Shown here one piece after another: positions 1 to 12,398 of a stretch of DNA of 64,000 bases. Position 1 is the stretch's first letter. Each line of letters begins with the position of its first letter. The stretch is from Bimuria novae-zelandiae CBS 107.79 (Eukaryota; Ascomycota; Dothideomycetes; Pleosporales; Didymosphaeriaceae). Both the position numbers and the translations under genes were made by a program. The DNA lies in NCBI GenBank assembly GCA_010015655.1, contig ML976673.1:163780-227779 (forward strand), read 5' to 3'. The notes under the pieces are model-generated. The model was not told the origin of the DNA, searched no databases, and worked only from the letters and a program-made list of their open reading frames with translations.

Positions 1-1650
1 AGAGAAATAGCCTAAAATCTTTTATCCACTAAATACCTATTACTACAGAGGAACCTAATTACACTAAAGTAGATAAGGACCTAGTACTCGCTTACTTAAC
101 ATAACTTAAACTACCTATATTAACCCTTTAAGGAGGCAATAACCCTGCCAAGCGACGCAAAGCAGACTTTAATACTATATAGTAAGAGGTAGAATATAAT
201 AAAGATAGCACGTATAGCGAGATAAAAGTCTATATTAAGAACAGGCTTAAGAAGTTTAAACCTAGGTAGAAGTTATCTACTAGTATCTTAAAATGTAGTA
301 TAGATAACTAAGGGTACCTATACTATAGATTAAGATAATAGGTACTAGAATTAAACCTTTTATAAATAAAGCTAATAGTAATCGCGCATAAGTACTTAGC
401 TTTAAAATACTTAAAATAAAAATAATACTTATAAAATCCTTACTTAAGACTACTTCTTCTTAAGGATATCTAACCAAGTAAGGTAGTATATTATAAATTA
501 TAATATTTATAGAAGAACTAACCCGTAGAGAGAAGCAAAATAGGGCCTACTAAAATTTTTACTACTATCTTAATAAGAATAGAAGGATATTATAATAGAC
601 TTTATTACTACTTTACCTAAGAGTAATAGCTGCACAAATATTATAATAATTATAAATAGACTTAATAATGACCTAGAATTTATTAGTCTCTTAAATTTTA
701 ATATACCTATAGTTATAATATTATTTTTTTAATACTAAGTAGTAAACTACTTCTTCCTCTCCACTATTATATTAGACCGCGGGGGACAGTTCGTGAGCGA
801 ATTTTATACTACACTCTATAAATAAGGAGGTATGAACTAAAGACTATTTATAATAAAGCACCTAGAGACAAATAAATAAATAGAATAAATAAACTCTATC
901 CTTAAAGCCTACCTCTAGATATATTATAACTAGTAACAGAATAATTAGATAAAGTAGCTTCCTATAGCTTAGATAGCTATTAAAAGGTAAGAGGCTATAT
1001 TAATAAGAGTTAGCTTATTTTTATTATCCTATAACTAGAATATTAAACTAGTTAAGAACTTTAAGGTACGAAAATTAGCCTTAGAGCTTAAAACTAATGT
1101 AAAAAAGGCTATAAAGGTACTAATAAAAAAATTTAAAAATTTTTAAACTTTGCCTAGGGAGAAATAATAATAGCCTAATAAGAATAAGAGCACCTAGCGA
1201 ACTATTAACGCAGGAATACTCTAATTTTAGAGAAAGGAGATAAGGTATAGCTAAAGTATAAAAACTACTTCTAAAACTAATATCTAAGTAAGAAGCTTAA
1301 CTAGAAGTAAGGAAAGATTACTATAAGGAAGATAATAAACTTTTATATAGTAAAACTAGATATCCTGCTAAATATGCACCTAAGGTTCTACGTAGATAGG
1401 CTAAAGTTAGTCTTGTTAAACCCTCTCCGTAGCTAAATTACTAATAACGCTTAGTCCAAAGTAATTATAATAACAGAGGGAGAGGAAAAGTATAGTATAA
1501 TTAATATATATAAAGAACGCTAGTCCTATAGAGGTAAGAAAGTAAAATATCTAGTATAGTAAGAAAACTACTCTTAACGAACTTAGAAATCTTGTGAGAA
1601 CCTTAACTAAGCTACTACGTTAAACTATTAAAAGAAGTGTACTAAGCTAT
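1..1650 (+). mobile_element. Ty3/gypsy chromovirus relic (integrase to chromodomain), RIP-mutated
   Basis: This is the 3' part of a gypsy-type pol gene. Reading through the many TAA/TAG stops, the integrase core appears as DFITTLPKS at 598-624 and DRGGQFVSEFYTTL from 775, the latter being the usual SDRGPQF motif. The GPY/F-type C-terminal module starts with GDKV at about 1,237 and runs to a FYVDRLKLV-like segment near 1,410. A chromodomain follows at about 1,475-1,640, with KVKYLVQQENYS near 1,540 matching the usual YLVKWKGY core. Chromodomains mark the chromovirus branch of Ty3/gypsy. The stops fall where Gln or Trp is expected, as RIP predicts. The 5' part lies outside the window and no matching LTR was found. 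The order of domains makes the class secure; the exact boundaries are not. Confidence 0.85.
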
Positions 1651-4600
1651 ATTAAAATTATAATAAAAAATTCTTACTAGTATTCTATCGCGATATCCCC
1701 TAAATTAGCTTTTATTAGGGCCTAAAGGAGGCTCTACGATGTGTATTATACTAAGTTAATAAACTTAGCTAGATAAAAGTATCTAAGATAAGGGCAAGAA
1801 TAATATTATTAAGAAATAAAGTTAAGTATTAAAAAATAAAGCTAAGAAGAAATCCTAAAAAAGTAATTTAAAAAACTTTTAAAACTACTAAGGATAATAG
1901 GGGAACTAAATAATTCTTATAATAGTAAAGAATAACCCTTATAAAAGAAAAGAGCCTTAGAAGTACACTAAAGGAAAAAAGGAAAAAAGAACTAAGCAAA
2001 AAGAGTATCTTTAGTTACTAAAAAAATAGTAAAACCTTTTTTAATAACGTCTAGACCTTCTTCTCCGCCCGCTAATATAATACTAGGGCTAGGAAAGCTG
2101 TTATCCTCTTTATTTAAGCGTTCCTTAAATATAATAGCCTAAAGCTACTAGCGTAAGTCCTAGTAGGCTTAAGTAAGTATATTAGCTCTTGCGAGGACAT
2201 TATCCATTATCTAAAAACTATATATTATAATGCCCTTATCTACCACCACGAATTTGTTAGAAAGCTATATACTATTAGCCTTAAAAGATAGATTTAGTAT
2301 TTAAAAAGAAATTATACAAGAATTCTTATACTCTTAATGGAATACTTTAAAGTTAGTTGTATAAACTTAAAGAAGATTAGAAGTCTTCTTAACCGTAATA
2401 GTAATACGCTCTAAGAGCTAAATAGCTTTAAAAAAAGTAATAGGGCCTAAAATAGTAGTAGTTTTACTTTTAAAGAAGGTATAATAATTAATAATAATAA
2501 CCTTATAAGTAAAATAGAACTCGTTAAGATTCGTAAAAAGGCTTTTTACTCTTAATTACTTTTTAAAACCTTATTTATAAAGTAGTCTACACTAATAACT
2601 ATAATATTAGTAAACTTTTCGCGGCTAGCTTTGTTAAGGACAGGCTAAATCTAAGTAGGGGAAAAAATTAGTAAAGTATACTATAAAGTTATTAAGAATA
2701 AGTTAGACTAAAGTATACTTATCTAGTATAGCTAGTAAGTTTATAGGTATAGCATTCCTTATAGGACACTATCTTACCCGCTAGTACCTACTAATAGACG
2801 CGTTTATAAGTAATATAATTAATATACTAGCGCTTAATTATAGCGCATAGTAAAATTAGGCCATAAAAGCTAAGCTTATTTAGCAAGTAAGTGCGCACAC
2901 CTAGGCTAATAAAAAACTAAAATAGAGGTTAAAACAGTAAAGAGGTAAGTTAGAAAGTAAAAAAACGAAAAAAAAAAATCGTAAAAGAGGATCTAGAATT
3001 TATTTTATAAGCTTTAGAAGGATTAAACTTTTTAGTAAGCTAGCTAAGGAGAGTTACGCTAGCGTTGGAAATTATAGCTTTATTTTTAAAAATCTTAGTC
3101 CTCTTAAGTTAGTAGTTAAGTAACTACGTGAGGGATAAGGCTTCTTTTATTTTATTATTAAAATTAATAGTATATATTTAACGCTTAAAAGTTACTATCG
3201 CGTGGCTATTACGCGAAGGACTAGCTATCTTATTAAAATTAAAAAAGACTAGGCTAAAAGTAAAACGTTATAGTATATAACGTTAAAAAAAAGAGAGAGC
3301 ATAAAAGAATAAGGTTTATAAGCTAGATAAGAAGTAATTTTATATATATAATAATAAGCAAACGCACTAGCGCGAATACAATACTATAATAACTACTTAT
3401 AGTAAGAATATAAAATTAGACACGCAAGAACAGGACTAGTAAAAGGTTTACAATAAGAAGAGGATCGCAAGTAGATAATAAAATAACTATAAAGCTATAT
3501 AGTAAGATAAGACGCAGAGATTTTTCTTTACCCCTAATAAAGGAAAGAGAGGTATATAATAGACTACGTCTAGTTATTACTTTAGATTCTTAACCCTTAG
3601 TTATACGAAACCTAGGTATATAATTTTAATGCCTAAAGCTTAATTTTAGACTCTTTATTAAATTTATAAGTATTCTTTGGGTATCTTTGGATCCTTAAGT
3701 ACCTAGCCCCTTATACTTTCCTAGTAAGTATAGAGCGCCTAACTAATTAAAAGAGCTAGCTAGTATATTTTATATAGTTTAAGATTCAGGATATGTACCG
3801 AGGCATTTAGGATTCTGTTAATTTAAGCGCCTTAACTATTAATAATTTTATAGTAATTATGTTTAAGGTTCTAGAAATTCTAAAGCTTTTAGGATTATTT
3901 AATAATAAATATAATAATCTAAATAACCTTAATGTAAAATAGCCTAGGAGAGCAGCGCGGTATGGCACTTTGTAAAACAAAAAATCTTTTAAAAAGTATG
4001 AAAAGGATTACACTAATTACTAAAATAAAGTCTTACACTTATACTAATTAGAGATAAGTAACTATAAGGCGCGCTTAGTTAAACACACTGCTAAACTGTA
4101 ATAAATATAAAATATATTTAATTAGGTAGTTAAGACTATTAATATACAGCTCTTAACACCTGCTCTAATAAGTTTTAGTAACTAAAAAAGTTCTATTTTT
4201 TAGATAATTATATAATACCTTAAAGATGAGCTCGCCGTATTAAATATAGTAATTTTTAATTAAATCTAATAGGAATACTACACCTTGCTTAAATAAGCTT
4301 GTTAAGGAAAAATAAATTTAAAATAATAGTATAAGGAGTAGAGTACTCTTTATATACTTGCCTTATAGTATAGAATCTTAGAGATTAAAGGAGAGATTAT
4401 AGTAACTAACTTTTTAAGCGTTATAGTAAATAAAATAGCTCTTAAATAGGCTTAAATTCAGCATACTAATTATAAATAAAAGTAAAATTTAAGTAAGCGC
4501 TCACTTACTTTTAAAAATGTCAATAAAATACTTTTAGCTTATTTTAATATGCGGGCTTTAAGCTTAGGCTCTAAATTTGTAATTTTTATAACGCTTAGTA

Positions 4601-4814
4601 AATAAAGCACTTAGTAAATAAAGCGCTCTTAAACCTAGTAATAAAACTAATAAAGCACTATAGCTAAGTGAGCTAAAGGGCTATCTATATAAAGAAGAAT
4701 TACACTACTAACTATTTTAGGCTTATAAGTGCCTTATGACTATAGTAATAGGCCTATCTCTAAGTAGAGCTATTAGGCTATTAAAAAAAAGATAAAATTC
4801 TTACTTATTTTATA
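1651..4814. repeat. AT-rich RIP-degraded repeat DNA with an unassigned ORF relic
   Basis: No intact gene is present. From about 2,190 to 2,950 one + strand frame carries many stops, all TAA or TAG and none TGA, which is what RIP makes of CAA, CAG and TGG codons. After a poly-A run near 2,960 the same type of frame continues one register over to about 3,480. The hypothetical product is basic, with a helical, Gln-rich tail, and I do not recognise it. The rest (3,500-4,814) is TpA-rich sequence with a few patches of normal composition (for example around 3,940-3,980) and no visible coding signal. Confidence 0.6.
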
Positions 4815-4861
4815 ACGTGGTTCACCACCGAGCGGGCCAACCCCACCAAGCGGGCCAACTT
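4815..4861 (+). repeat. Left terminal inverted repeat of the Fot1/pogo element
   Basis: Starts ACGTGGTTCACCACCGAGCG and is preceded by the TA target dinucleotide. It matches the reverse complement of 6,615-6,661 over about 46 bp with three or four differences, two of them adjacent (CG here, TA in the other arm), as expected from C-to-T change on both strands. Confidence 0.93.
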
Positions 4862-6614
4862 TGCTAAATACAGCCCACCTCTAGCTTATACTATAATGCT
4901 ATTATAATATAACGCGTAATAACCTTATACTAAAAGCGCACTATAGCTTACTATTTAAACTATAATTAAAAATCGCGATAAGAGTAAAAAACGCGTTATT
5001 ATAGCCTTTAGCGTGCCTTAAATAATAGTATAGTAATAACGCTAAGGAGCCCTCTCTTAAAGCAATTATAAGCCTAACTTAAAGAAGCTAACTAAGCTAA
5101 AGGAGAAGACTCTAGTCTAACGTATACTTAAGCTTAACTAGCGAGGAATAGGTGCAATAAGGGATATAGTCTAAGATATAGCTAATAATCTACTTATTAA
5201 GTGTAGTAGAGAGCCTATTAGTAAGCACTAGGTAAATAGGCTTAAGACGTGTACGCTAGAAATTAAGCTTTAAAAAAGCTATCTATATAATTATTAGTAA
5301 GCCCTAAACGAAGATCTACGCGTTATAACGCCCTAGTTTAAGCTAGTTACTAATACTAAGGCTAAGTACGGTATCGCTAATAACAATACGTACAACTTTA
5401 ACAAGACAGGTTTTATAATAGGGGTAATACAGGGTTAGATAGTCTTTATAGGCTCTAAGAAGCGAAGCAACCTAAAGAAGATTTAACTTAGTAATTATAA
5501 GTAGGTTACTAATATCTAAAGAGTTAGCGCTAAAGGCTAGGCTTTTTTACCCTTTCTTATCTTCCTTAGTAAGGTCCTAATTACGTCCTAGTTCTATAAT
5601 CTACTTTAAGACTAGGTTATTAAAGTTAGTCCTAATAGCTAGACATTAAACAAGCTTAGTCTTACCTAGCTAAGGTACTTTAATACCTATACTAAGGCGC
5701 GTAGTGTGGGTGCACACTAGCTACTAATTATAAATAGTTATAAGAGCTACTACTTACACAAATTCCATAAATATTATAAGGAAGAGAAGATTATTATTTT
5801 CTATATACCTCTATACTTATTACACCTCTTGCAGCCACTTAATGTAGGTTATTTTTCGCCTTTAAAGCGGGCGTATAGTAATGAGATTAGTAGCTTGGCA
5901 CGGTATAGCACTAAGCAGATTAAGAAGGAGGCCTTTCTACTAGCCTTTAAAGTAGCTTTTAAGAAGGTAATAACAAAGGCGAACATCTGCGCAGGCTTTA
6001 GAGGCGCTGGATTAGTCCCACACGACCTAGAGGCGGTGTTATTAAGACTTAATATAGTTCTTTGTACGCTAGCTCCACCTAACGCAAAGGACACCCTATA
6101 AGAATTAAAAACACTAAGTAACCTCTACAAAATAAAGGCTTAGTTAACGCTAGTTCGTGAGCGTGTATAAAAGTATAAAGATTTACTAGTTTTTCTACTT
6201 CTTAGAGCTATTAAGCAGCTTAATAAAGGTGTTGTATTAATAGGGCATAAAGCAGTATTAATATAATAAGAAATAGTAAGACTTCGCAAGATAGTAGAGA
6301 TAGTAATAGAAGTAAAGAGTTAAAAGAGGAAGTATATTTAGGCAGCTAAGACACTTATAGTAAGAGAGGTAGTTAATTTAATAGCTAAAAAGGATAGTAG
6401 TAGGCAAAAGGAGGGTAAAGAGTCTGCAAAGAGGGTGCGTGGGCAGAGGCGCTGCGGACGTTGTGGTAAAGCTAGCCATAACGCTCGCACCTGCGCAGTA
6501 GAAATTATAGATATATCTAATAGTAATAAGTCTAAACAGTATTTCTATATTCTGTAAATTATAATAAATTATAGTAGTGTTGTAGGAGGCGCTTCGCAAT
6601 AGACTAACTTTTAA

Positions 6615-6661
6615 AAAGTGGCCCGCTCGGTGGGGTTGGCCCGCTTAGTGGTGAACCACGT
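6615..6661 (-). repeat. Right terminal inverted repeat of the Fot1/pogo element
   Basis: The reverse complement begins ACGTGGTTCACCACTAAGCG and is followed by TA at 6,662-6,663. It pairs with the left repeat at 4,815-4,861 and keeps the same doubled RAGCGGGCCA motif. Confidence 0.93.
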
Positions 6662-6899
6662 TACTCCCTAAGTATGCTAAGGTATACATAATAATTACTT
6701 AAAAGTGAAAAGAAATAGACTTTAGTATAACTAAGTATACTAATTAAGTTAATCTCTTAAAATATATTACTACTATTATAATTAACCCCTTAATTATAAG
6801 CTTAGCGGAAGTATCTAGAATTTACTTTATTATAAACTTTAATACTTACCGTTTTTTGTAAGCATTATTTTTCTTAATAGTAAAGCTATATACTTAATA

Positions 6900-9800
6900 A
6901 ATAACATATTAATACTCGTGCTAGATATTTTTAAAAAATATAGAAAAAAATATAAAATGGTTAAAGATAGTATATCTTCCTATTTAATATTTAAAAAGGT
7001 ACTAGAGTAATTAAGACGCTTTTTAAAAGATGAAATAAAATACGTGCTAACCTTACGCTCTTAAATGTTATAGTTGTAAAAAACATCTATACAAATATTA
7101 TTTCTAAAGCTTATTTACGTAAGAAGGACGTTTAGTATCTTAGTTTTAATAATATACTTTATATATAAATACTTAAGTATAGTATTATACTATCCACGCT
7201 CTATCACGAGCATAATCTTACTTTTATTAATTGTAAGCTTTTTAATTATTATATTATAATTATAAGCGTACTTTTTACTTATTAGAAAATTATTAGCTCT
7301 TCCGTTACGTACCTTAAAATAGACACTTTAAAATTTTAGCACTAAATAGTAGGCTACCTTAAAAGAGATACTTTAAAAGTTCTTATTAAAAGAGTAAGAA
7401 ACGTGAAAATATAGGGTATTTTAAGATAATAATATAAGCACTGCGCTATTACACACGCGTCTTAGGTAGTATCTAGCAAGCTAAAGAAGCGCTTGCCACG
7501 ACTATACGTTTAAATTTCTTAAGATCTATTTAACTATTTATTAGGAAGGCTTAGAGAGCACTAGGTAATAATTCTAAAGTATAACTATAGTAAAAAGCTA
7601 CATGCGTTTTGCTTATATTATAAGCCTACTACGTAGATTCTTAATATCTAAAAAAAAAGCTGTACTAAGCGTATTTAAACGCGCTATAAACTTAACATTT
7701 TTTTTTAAATAATAATATAGTAATATAACTTCTAAAAGGCAAAAGGGACTTTAAAATATAATCTAAGGAATATAGTATTAAGGTAAAAATAACATCTTTA
7801 TTTACTTATAAGCCTAATAGTAGAGTATAACGCGCTAGGTAGGAAGTAATTATATAAGTATTAAAAATAAACCTTTCTATAAACCTGCCTAATAAGTTAT
7901 AGGCTAAAATTATGAACGAGATAACTTATCTTATTAATATAAGCTTTACTTTTCTATAAAAAATACGCTTACTAAATAAAGCACTAAATTTTTAGTTTAT
8001 TTAATATTTTAAACAATAGTAGCCTAAGCGTATAAGAAGTACTTTAGCTAAATTGAAGCTAAATTAAAGTGGTGTTTACGCGTATAGCTATCGCGTAGAC
8101 CCTTTAAATAAGGACTAAGTGGCTAGTTATTATAGGTGCGACTTTAAAATAAAGCTAAAGGGCTATATTAAATACATGGTAGGCTATAGAGCTACTTATA
8201 TTTATACAATATAAGTACTAGTGCTTAACTAAGTTACTATTACGCGTAATATAATATTTAATAAATATTATATTTATTAAGTAGAGGAAGATCTAATAAT
8301 TATATAAAAATAAGTAATAAAGCTTACTAATATTTTTTATAAAGGTAAGTTAATTAATTTTAAAATAAATTTTAAGGATCTTCTTAAGTATTTTAGCATG
8401 TAACCTAATTAGTAAATAAATAAATAAATAAAAAACCCCTTTTAAGCACTAGCTTAAAAGCATAGCTAATTAAAAAAAAAAGTAGGTTATAGAATAGCTT
8501 ACTAAAGTAAAGCTTAATTAATTAGGTAAGAGGCGTACAAGCTAGTAGATAAGCTAATAAGTAGCTAAGAATTTTTATATAGCGCCTTAATTACTTAGGC
8601 CTTATAACACTAAAATATACGCCTGCTCCTATATATTAGCGCGATAATAATTATACTAGTAGCCTATGGAAAGTGTACTCTACTAGTAGAGCAGGCCTGC
8701 CAGGATTAAGGCAAATAATCTAATAATAAGAGCTACTAAGCTTTGTGGATGCCTCTCGAAGCGGTATACGAGATTCTAAGGTACCAAATAAAGTAGAACT
8801 ATCACACCCTATACGAAGACAATACGAGCGCTAGGAATAGGGACCTACTACGCGTTTAAGCTATAAATAGCGTTACTAAAATCCTAATAATTATAGTACG
8901 CTAAGGGTTAATACAGGAAATAATAATATATTTATAATAATTATCAGCCTAGTAGTTTAGCATTTAAATAAGTTATAGTTTCGTTTCTTATACGCCTTTC
9001 TCTCTAGTATTATAGAAGACTAAGGAGCTTATAGGGAGCTTACTATAATTAATACTATAGTGTAGGCTACCTTACTAACTAAGGTAATAAAGCTAAAATT
9101 AAGAGCTTACTTTTATATAGGCAAGCTCTCTTCTTTATTTATAATATAAAAAAAGCGTATCTTACATCAGCCTCAGGAGCTCATTATTAATACTACTTTT
9201 AAAAAAATTTATAACGCTATTAAAAAACTAAATTTAAGAAAAGATTTTAAATAACTTATTAAAAGAGCGTCCAATCCTACTAAAGTAGATTTTTACTTAT
9301 AAGTTTAATAAGAATGGCTTCTTTATAAAGTATTAAACTTAAATAGTTATAAAAGGCCACTTAGAGTAAATTTACTAAATTTCTATTATATATGCCGTCC
9401 GCTTACAGTAAGGTCCTTTCAAAATATAATTATAATTATGGTAGAATTTAACTTAAAAATATTATAATATACTATTATAGGAGCTTTCTTAAACGCTTTA
9501 ATTAGTAAAAGTAATTTAGTGTTTTATAAGCTACTAGATAGCTTTAAAAAGCCTAAGGTGTATATAAAGTTTAAATAAGCGCTATATAGACCAAGAGACT
9601 TATTAATACTATAGTATAAGAAGTTCTCAAGTACCGTAGTAGAAGCTAGCTTTACTTCTTCTAAAGAAGAACTTTATTTATCCTTTATTAAAGAGCGAAA
9701 GATTTTTATACTATTTTATAAAAATAATATCCTTCTTCTCTATTATTAAGATTATAAGAAAGAAGCCCTTAAGCTTATTAAATATAATAAGAATAAATAT

Positions 9801-10690
9801 AATCTTAAGGACCGCGATATAGTAAAGTAGTTTTTAGAGATTTATGTAATTAAGGATAAAGCTACTCAAATAATTATCCAAGTCTATAATACGTATATTA
9901 GAAAATTTACAAAAAAATCTAAACTAAAAAGCACGACGCGCTTTTTAAAAATACTACTATTATTAGTAAAGCTTATAAATATTAATGGTATAAAATAAGA
10001 AGTTAAAGTATACTAAAAGCGTATACGCTTAGTGCTTTATATAGTAATTATACTATGCCTAGATGTTACTTTTACTATTATAATGCTCTTATATTTTCTA
10101 ACGAACCTAAGCAAAGCTTATTTTAAGGTAGTTAAGTGCCTAATTATCTTCCTGTTTAATTCACACTAGGAAGTAATCTATTATAGAGCCATACAAATCC
10201 TAGAGCTTTTAATATATAGTAACGTATTATATATAAATAATCCAGAAACTTAGCAGTTATTCTATAGCTATATTTTAATACCCTTTAGGGGTATAATAGT
10301 ACAGAAGGCCGCTTGCTAGCCCACTATAATAATATCTACTACTAAAGCTAAGCTAATTACGCTTAAGCATATAGGTAAAGAAGTAATAGCTTTAAAAAAG
10401 ATTTTTTTTCCTAAGCTATTATTAGACCTAAGTAATGTTTAGAAGATCTATTATAATCATAAATAAATGATTAGACTAGTATCAGGCATAAATAAGAGGA
10501 TTATAACTAGCCTATGCTATATTAATATAAAAAATATATAGCTACGCTAGGAGTACGTAAAAGGCTCTTTTAAAGTAGAAAATCTTAAGATAAGTAACAT
10601 GCCTGCAGATAGGTTAATTAAAACTGTTTTAAAATAATAGTTTAACTGTTTTAAATAATAGCTAAACTTTAAGAGTATAGAAAGGTAAAT
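6900..10690 (+). mobile_element. Ty1/copia retrotransposon relic (protease-integrase-RT-RNase H), RIP-mutated
   Basis: The domain order integrase then reverse transcriptase identifies copia. Ignoring TAA/TAG stops, a gag-pre-integrase segment (NNILYI..., about 7,145) precedes integrase (7,300-8,340), which ends in the typical linker GYIKYMVGYRATYIYTIQVL and VTITRNIIFNKYYIYQ (about 8,160-8,285). RT is seen at 9,410-9,960: GAFLNALI near 9,480, then FYKNNI near 9,712 where an active copy has FYVDDI. RNase H follows (TTKAKLITLKHIGKEVIALK about 10,336; MPADRLIKTVLK at 10,599). Catalytic Asp-to-Asn changes and stops show that it is dead. The region 8,400-9,400, between integrase and RT, is harder to read and may hold an insertion; 8,690-8,860 has unusually normal composition. 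Neither LTR was identified with certainty. Confidence 0.85.
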
Positions 10691-12037
10691 TATGAAGTAT
10701 AGATATTAATAGCGTAGAGCGCTAAAATGCTAAATAAAATTCTTAACTAGTATTATTGATACTACTACTATTAACCTTGTTAATTATAAGCTTTATAAGC
10801 TACTTAAATTGCTTTACAGTATAAGCGCGCCTCTTAAAAATAGATAGTTTAATAATATTATTATTAGTAAGCTCCTCCTCCTTCTTATGACTATTATATA
10901 GATTAAGTATTATCCTTATAGCAGCACGCGCCTTCTTTAGCTTATATCTTTATAAGTAATTAGTATAAGAATTAAATAGAGCTTAGAAAGATATATTCTT
11001 TTAAGTTCTAGTCCTAGAAGAGAGCAAGAAAGTAAGCTATAATAAGCTTATAAGTAAAAGGGCTACTTTAAATAAGCAAAATTATAGAGTAGAGTAGTAA
11101 AATGTTTATACTAAATAGTAAAAGTCGTTAAAGCTATAGCGCTAATAGTAACTAGTCTTTATAGCACGCTTATAGTATTTATTATTAAAATAACTTTTAG
11201 GCATACTTTTAATATAGCTAAGATAAAACTTATTACGTAACTCTTTTATAACTACTATAATTAGATATAGCGTAAAGATCTTCTAAGTTATATTACTTTT
11301 AAAATCGCGATTAAGAATAGCTAGCTTAGACTTAAGATTAGGCATAAATTTAACTTTACTATCCTACTTAGTATTACTAAAAGATAAAGTCGCGTAAGTA
11401 GGCACTCTAAATAGCTTATTATACTTCTTAAAAGCATTAATTAAAGTTATAGGAATAGTCATTTCTTAAAGCGTAAGATAATTCTTTATAGCGTGCGTGC
11501 GTAGTACTAACTTATCTAGAAATCTTCTTTATAAAGTTTTCTTAGTAAAGCTAGACTATAAAGTGCGTTAGCGAATTACTAAAAATAATAAAGAGTAAAA
11601 AGTTTTAAAACTTAAATATTATAAAAGTAGGGTACTATAATAGCGTAGCGCTACTATTGTACTAAGATCTAAAAACTTACTATAATAATAGCTAAGTAGG
11701 AGCTTATTTTAAATATATTAAAAAAGGTTAGTACGCGAGAGAGTGAAAAGTAGATAGTAAGGTAATATAAAAGTTTATTATGTAACTTAAAGGAAAAAAA
11801 TAATGGAGGTGTAAGACTTTGTTTCTCGTGAGCGTAGGCAGCACGCAGGGGCCAACGCTAAGTAAGATTGCGCACTATTACTTAGTAGCGCGCTACTCTA
11901 CTCTAATTAAATAGCGCTAGTTAATTGCGATATCGTGCTTAATTATAAGATACACTTAACTAAAATCTATAATTTTACAAAAAAAATAGCTTAAAAGCTT
12001 ATAATTAGTATTTAAAAACCTACTAAGCCAGGGGATG
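10691..12037. repeat. AT-rich RIP-degraded sequence between copia relic and LTR
   Basis: No gene is recognised. On the minus strand about 11,200-11,480 gives a partly open frame with TAA/TAG stops that I could not assign. A short patch at 11,815-11,880 has normal composition. An AGGGGA purine run at 12,030-12,035, just before the LTR at 12,038, looks like a polypurine tract, so the end of some retroelement's internal region lies here. Confidence 0.5.
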
Positions 12038-12398
12038 TGTCGCGGAAATTATCCCTTATAGGTACCTTAATTAGAAAAATTAAGTAAAATAAGTAAATAT
12101 AATAATAAATGCTTAGTATAAATACTACTTTTATAGTAACTTTTATATATTACTAATTAATTAATTAGATTTCTAAACTATATACTATTCAGCTCGTTTT
12201 ACCCTCCACAACTGTTATATAGAGTATAGATTTTAGTAGGGTCTTGGCAAAGTAACTAGCTCGCCCGTGTAGTATGTTACTACTAAAAGGTTTTATATAT
12301 ATATATATATATTAATAGTTCTAACTATTTTTAATATCTACTTATTAAATTATCTTAATACTACTTCTACGCTACCTGCTAGGTAACAGCGTGCGACA
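12038..12398 (+). repeat. Retrotransposon LTR at the edge of the AT-rich block
   Basis: The 361-bp unit starts TGTCGC (12,038) and ends GCGACA (12,393-12,398), a perfect 6-bp TG...CA-type inverted repeat. A purine-rich tract (CCAGGGGATG) directly precedes it, as expected for a 3' LTR of a + strand element. The five bases after it (CAACC) do not match the five before it (GGATG), so it is not a simple solo LTR; its partner is further left or outside the window. A (TA)n run lies at about 12,293-12,312. Whether it belongs to the copia or the gypsy relic is unknown. Its last base coincides with the switch to normal base composition. Confidence 0.7.

Larger units (their letters stand above)
4815..6661 (+). 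mobile_element. Fot1/pogo-type DNA transposon, structurally complete, RIP-inactivated
   Basis: A Tc1/mariner-superfamily element of 1,847 bp flanked by TA (4,813-4,814 and 6,662-6,663). Its ends are inverted repeats of about 46 bp beginning ACGTGGTTCACCAC; each holds two direct copies of a CCACCRAGCGGGCCAAC motif, probably transposase binding sites. The mutated transposase runs from about 5,040 to 6,560. The DDE core is visible as NFNKTGF (5,397-5,411, normally NFDETGF), LIINSYKS (about 5,724, normally LIxDGHGS) and LQPLNVGYFSPLKRAY (5,829 on, normally LQPLDVG). A zinc-knuckle-like RRCGRCGKASHNARTC tail occurs at about 6,448-6,495. All three catalytic Asp codons now read Asn, and stops are frequent, so the copy is dead. 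The GC-rich ends are hardly mutated. Confidence 0.93.

Noticed and set aside
12038..12398. Interpretation as a solo LTR
   Set aside because: The 5 bases on each side differ (GGATG versus CAACC), and a polypurine tract precedes it, so a 3' LTR of a larger element fits better.
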